DNA of 6,950 bases from Dorea sp. (lineage in GTDB: Bacteria; Bacillota_A; Clostridia; Lachnospirales; Lachnospiraceae), in assembly GCA_016295505.1 (NCBI GenBank), contig JAEDLC010000097.1:1-6950 (forward strand), written 5' to 3'. The notes beneath the pieces were generated by a model, which was given only the letters and a program-made list of their open reading frames with translations, was not told the DNA's origin and made no database searches. Shown here one piece after another: positions 5,191 to 6,950 of this stretch. The position numbers and the translations under genes are program-made. How positions within the stretch are numbered: the stretch's first letter is position 1; each line of letters begins with the position of its first letter.

Positions 5191-6950
5191 TTAACCTGTC
5201 GTCCTTTCTATTTCTATAATACCTTCAATCTGCTGAAGCTTCTTGATCACTCTGGATAATTCTTCTCTTCCGTGAACGATAAATCCGGTTTCAATGGTTG
5301 CCGTTCCCTGCTTGCTGGTTCGGACATTCATGGATTTGACATCAACATCTTCAGCTGTAAAGATCTTGGAGATCTCCATCAGCATTCCCTGTCTGTCATA
5401 TGCATACATCTTAATCTCTGCCAGATACTGACCCACATTCTGATCTGCCACATCATTTTCCCACTCAATCTCGATCAGGCGCGCACGTTCAGCCTCTGTC
5501 AGATGGATCATATTCACGCAGTCTGTACGATGAATGGACAGACCTCTTCCTCTGGTCACAAATCCCACGATCTCATCTCCCGGAACCGGACTGCAGCATC
5601 TGGAAAAACGGACTGCCATATCATCAATTCCTTTTACGACAATACCACTCTTTGACTTGGCAATGTGTACCTTATTTCTGGCTGCCTCTGCTACTCTCTC
5701 CAGCACAACTTCATTCGTAAGCTCCTGCTTATGTTCCTTGCTGTACTCTTCCATCAGGCGGTTTACAACCTGGCCCTCCTTCAGACCTCCATGTCCGATG
5801 GCCGCCAGTACAGATTCCCAGTCCTTAAATCCATACTTTCTCTGGACAACCTCCTGATACTTCGGATTCGTAATATTTCCCGGATTGATTGCTTTCGCCT
5901 TACAGTAGGCAGCAATCATCTCTTTTCCTTTTATGATGTTGTCTTCCTTAAATTCCTTCTTAAACCACTGGTTGATCTTATTCTTTGCCTGCGTGCTCTT
6001 TACGATATTCAGCCAGTCACGGCTTGGTCCCTTGGAATTCTGGGAAGTCAGAATCTCAATTCTGTCTCCGTTCTGGATCTTATAATCAATATTCACCAGC
6101 TTGCCGTTGACTCTGGCACCAACCATCTTGTTGCCGACCGCACTGTGAATCGCGTATGCAAAGTCAATCGGTGTCGATCCGTTCGGAAGATTCTTAACAT
6201 CCCCCTGTGGGGTGAAGCAATAGACGTCTTCCGCAAACAGGTCCAGATCTCCTTTGATCAGGTTCAGGAATTCCCTGTTGTCTGACATATCCCTCTGCCA
6301 TTCCAGAATCTGACGAAGCCAGCTTAACTTTTCTTCTTCCTGTGCCTCAACACTCTTCTTGCCATCATTGGACTCTTTGTATTTCCAGTGCGCCGCAATA
6401 CCATATTCTGCCGTCTTATGCATTTCCTGCGTACGAATCTGGATCTCAAACGGCTGTCCCACCGAACTCATCAGTGTTGTATGAAGAGACTGATACATAT
6501 TCGGCTTCGGCATGGCAATATAATCCTTGAATCTTCCCGGAATCGGCGTATACATCTCGTGGATCACACCCAGAGCCGCATAGCAGTCTTTGACAGAATC
6601 CACGATGATCCGCACGGCAAACAGATCATAGATCTGATCCACCGTTTTGTCCTGATTGACCATCTTCTTATAGATACTGAAGAAATGCTTGACACGCCCA
6701 TTCACATCTGCTTTGATATTGGCATTTTTCATGTGTGTTGACACTTCTTCAACAATCTGCTGAACAAACTCTTCCCGCTCCGTCTTTCTTGCATTGATCT
6801 GATTGACCAGATCAAAGAACACTTCCGGCTGAGAATACTTCAGTGCAAGATCATCCAGCTCCGTCTTGATCTTGGATATACCAAGCCTCTGTGCGATCGG
6901 CGCATAGATATCCATCGTCTCTTTCGCCTTTTCCTTCTGCTTTGCAGGCG
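5191..6950 (-). CDS. relA: Bifunctional (p)ppGpp synthetase/hydrolase Rel, 5' end cut by window edge
   Basis: Long RelA/SpoT-family stringent response enzyme: makes (p)ppGpp from GTP/GDP and ATP when uncharged tRNA occupies the ribosomal A site, and degrades it. 585 codons are visible. The frame is open through 6950, so the ATG at 6915 is internal; about 150-190 N-terminal residues with the HD hydrolase domain lie outside. Numbering from that internal Met: the end of the hydrolase region is at 1-15 (YAPIAQRLG). The synthetase domain is about 70-180, with RVKHFFSIYKKM at 74-85, GRFKDYIAMPKPNMYQSLH at 127-145 and EIQIRTQEMHKTAEYGIAAHWKYK at 157-180. The TGS domain is about 228-290 (VYCFTPQGDVKNLPNGSTPIDFAYAIH). 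A conserved-cysteine/zinc-finger domain is around 436-470 (RCCSPVPGDEIVGF, HRTDC). The C-terminal ACT domain is about 497-574. The RFKD tetrapeptide at 128-131 is the RxKD signature of bifunctional enzymes rather than the ExDD of synthetase-only RelA. It is the most upstream gene seen. Confidence 0.96.
   Translation of the reverse strand, partial: PAKQKEKAKETMDIYAPIAQRLGISKIKTELDDLALKYSQPEVFFDLVNQINARKTEREEFVQQIVEEVSTHMKNANIKADVNGRVKHFFSIYKKMVNQDKTVDQIYDLFAVRIIVDSVKDCYAALGVIHEMYTPIPGRFKDYIAMPKPNMYQSLHTTLMSSVGQPFEIQIRTQEMHKTAEYGIAAHWKYKESNDGKKSVEAQEEEKLSWLRQILEWQRDMSDNREFLNLIKGDLDLFAEDVYCFTPQGDVKNLPNGSTPIDFAYAIHSAVGNKMVGARVNGKLVNIDYKIQNGDRIEILTSQNSKGPSRDWLNIVKSTQAKNKINQWFKKEFKEDNIIKGKEMIAAYCKAKAINPGNITNPKYQEVVQRKYGFKDWESVLAAIGHGGLKEGQVVNRLMEEYSKEHKQELTNEVVLERVAEAARNKVHIAKSKSGIVVKGIDDMAVRFSRCCSPVPGDEIVGFVTRGRGLSIHRTDCVNMIHLTEAERARLIEIEWENDVADQNVGQYLAEIKMYAYDRQGMLMEISKIFTAEDVDVKSMNVRTSKQGTATIETGFIVHGREELSRVIKKLQQIEGIIEIERTTG

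Larger units (their letters stand above)
1..6950 (-). other. Probable single operon relA-MBL-hemZ-hisS-aspS
   Basis: All five genes share the minus strand. Junctions are 7 nt (relA/MBL), 43 nt (MBL/hemZ), a 10-nt overlap (hemZ/hisS) and 48 nt (hisS/aspS). I found no stem plus U-run, no clear -35/-10 pair and no T-box leader in any gap. Promoter and terminator would be outside the window. No gene-free stretch exceeds 50 bases. The plus strand holds only ORFs that lie antisense to these genes. Confidence 0.7.

Noticed and set aside
4578..5219. A 213-codon plus-strand reading frame opposite the MBL gene
   Set aside because: It mirrors the MBL gene, which has all seven metal ligands. The antisense product has no recognisable motif.
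5665..6285. A 206-codon plus-strand reading frame opposite relA
   Set aside because: It is antisense to the TGS and neighbouring region of Rel, with no domain or convincing start.
5191..6915. Treating the ATG at 6915 as the start of Rel
   Set aside because: The frame stays open to 6950 and reads as the conserved end of the hydrolase domain (KAKETMDIYAPIAQRLG). The protein would otherwise lack its whole HD domain. The true start is outside the window.

Overview
The window looks like an ordinary chromosomal housekeeping region from a low-to-moderate GC anaerobic Firmicute. The best fit is a Clostridia/Lachnospiraceae-type organism, judged from the protein sequence style, strong AAAGGAG-type ribosome binding sites and the gene order. 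No taxonomic search was possible, so this is inference. All five genes lie on the minus strand and fill almost the whole window. Both outer genes are cut by the window edges.

In transcription order (right to left) the layout is: relA/rel, (p)ppGpp synthetase/hydrolase, 5' end missing (5191-6950); a small glyoxalase II-like metallo-beta-lactamase-fold hydrolase (4563-5183); hemZ, a radical SAM protein of the coproporphyrinogen dehydrogenase/HemW superfamily (3065-4519); hisS, histidyl-tRNA synthetase (1809-3074); and aspS, aspartyl-tRNA synthetase lacking only its last few codons (1-1760). The junctions are tight: 7 nt, 43 nt, a 10-nt overlap, and 48 nt. None carries a convincing terminator, promoter or T-box leader, so the set reads as one operon whose promoter lies outside the window.

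Three of the genes share a theme. HisS and AspS charge tRNA, and Rel on the ribosome senses uncharged tRNA and sets (p)ppGpp. The metallo-hydrolase and HemZ are intact enzymes with all expected metal or cluster ligands, but their link to the others is known only by position.

No mobile element, CRISPR array, RNA gene, prophage or unrecognised gene was found, and nothing here amounts to a new system. Points worth a second look: HisS has archaeal/eukaryotic-like signatures and a short C-terminal domain; HemZ has a HemW-like cluster motif without the fourth HemN cysteine; hisS initiates inside hemZ; and MBL-hemZ sits where other Firmicutes carry dtd and a T-box leader.
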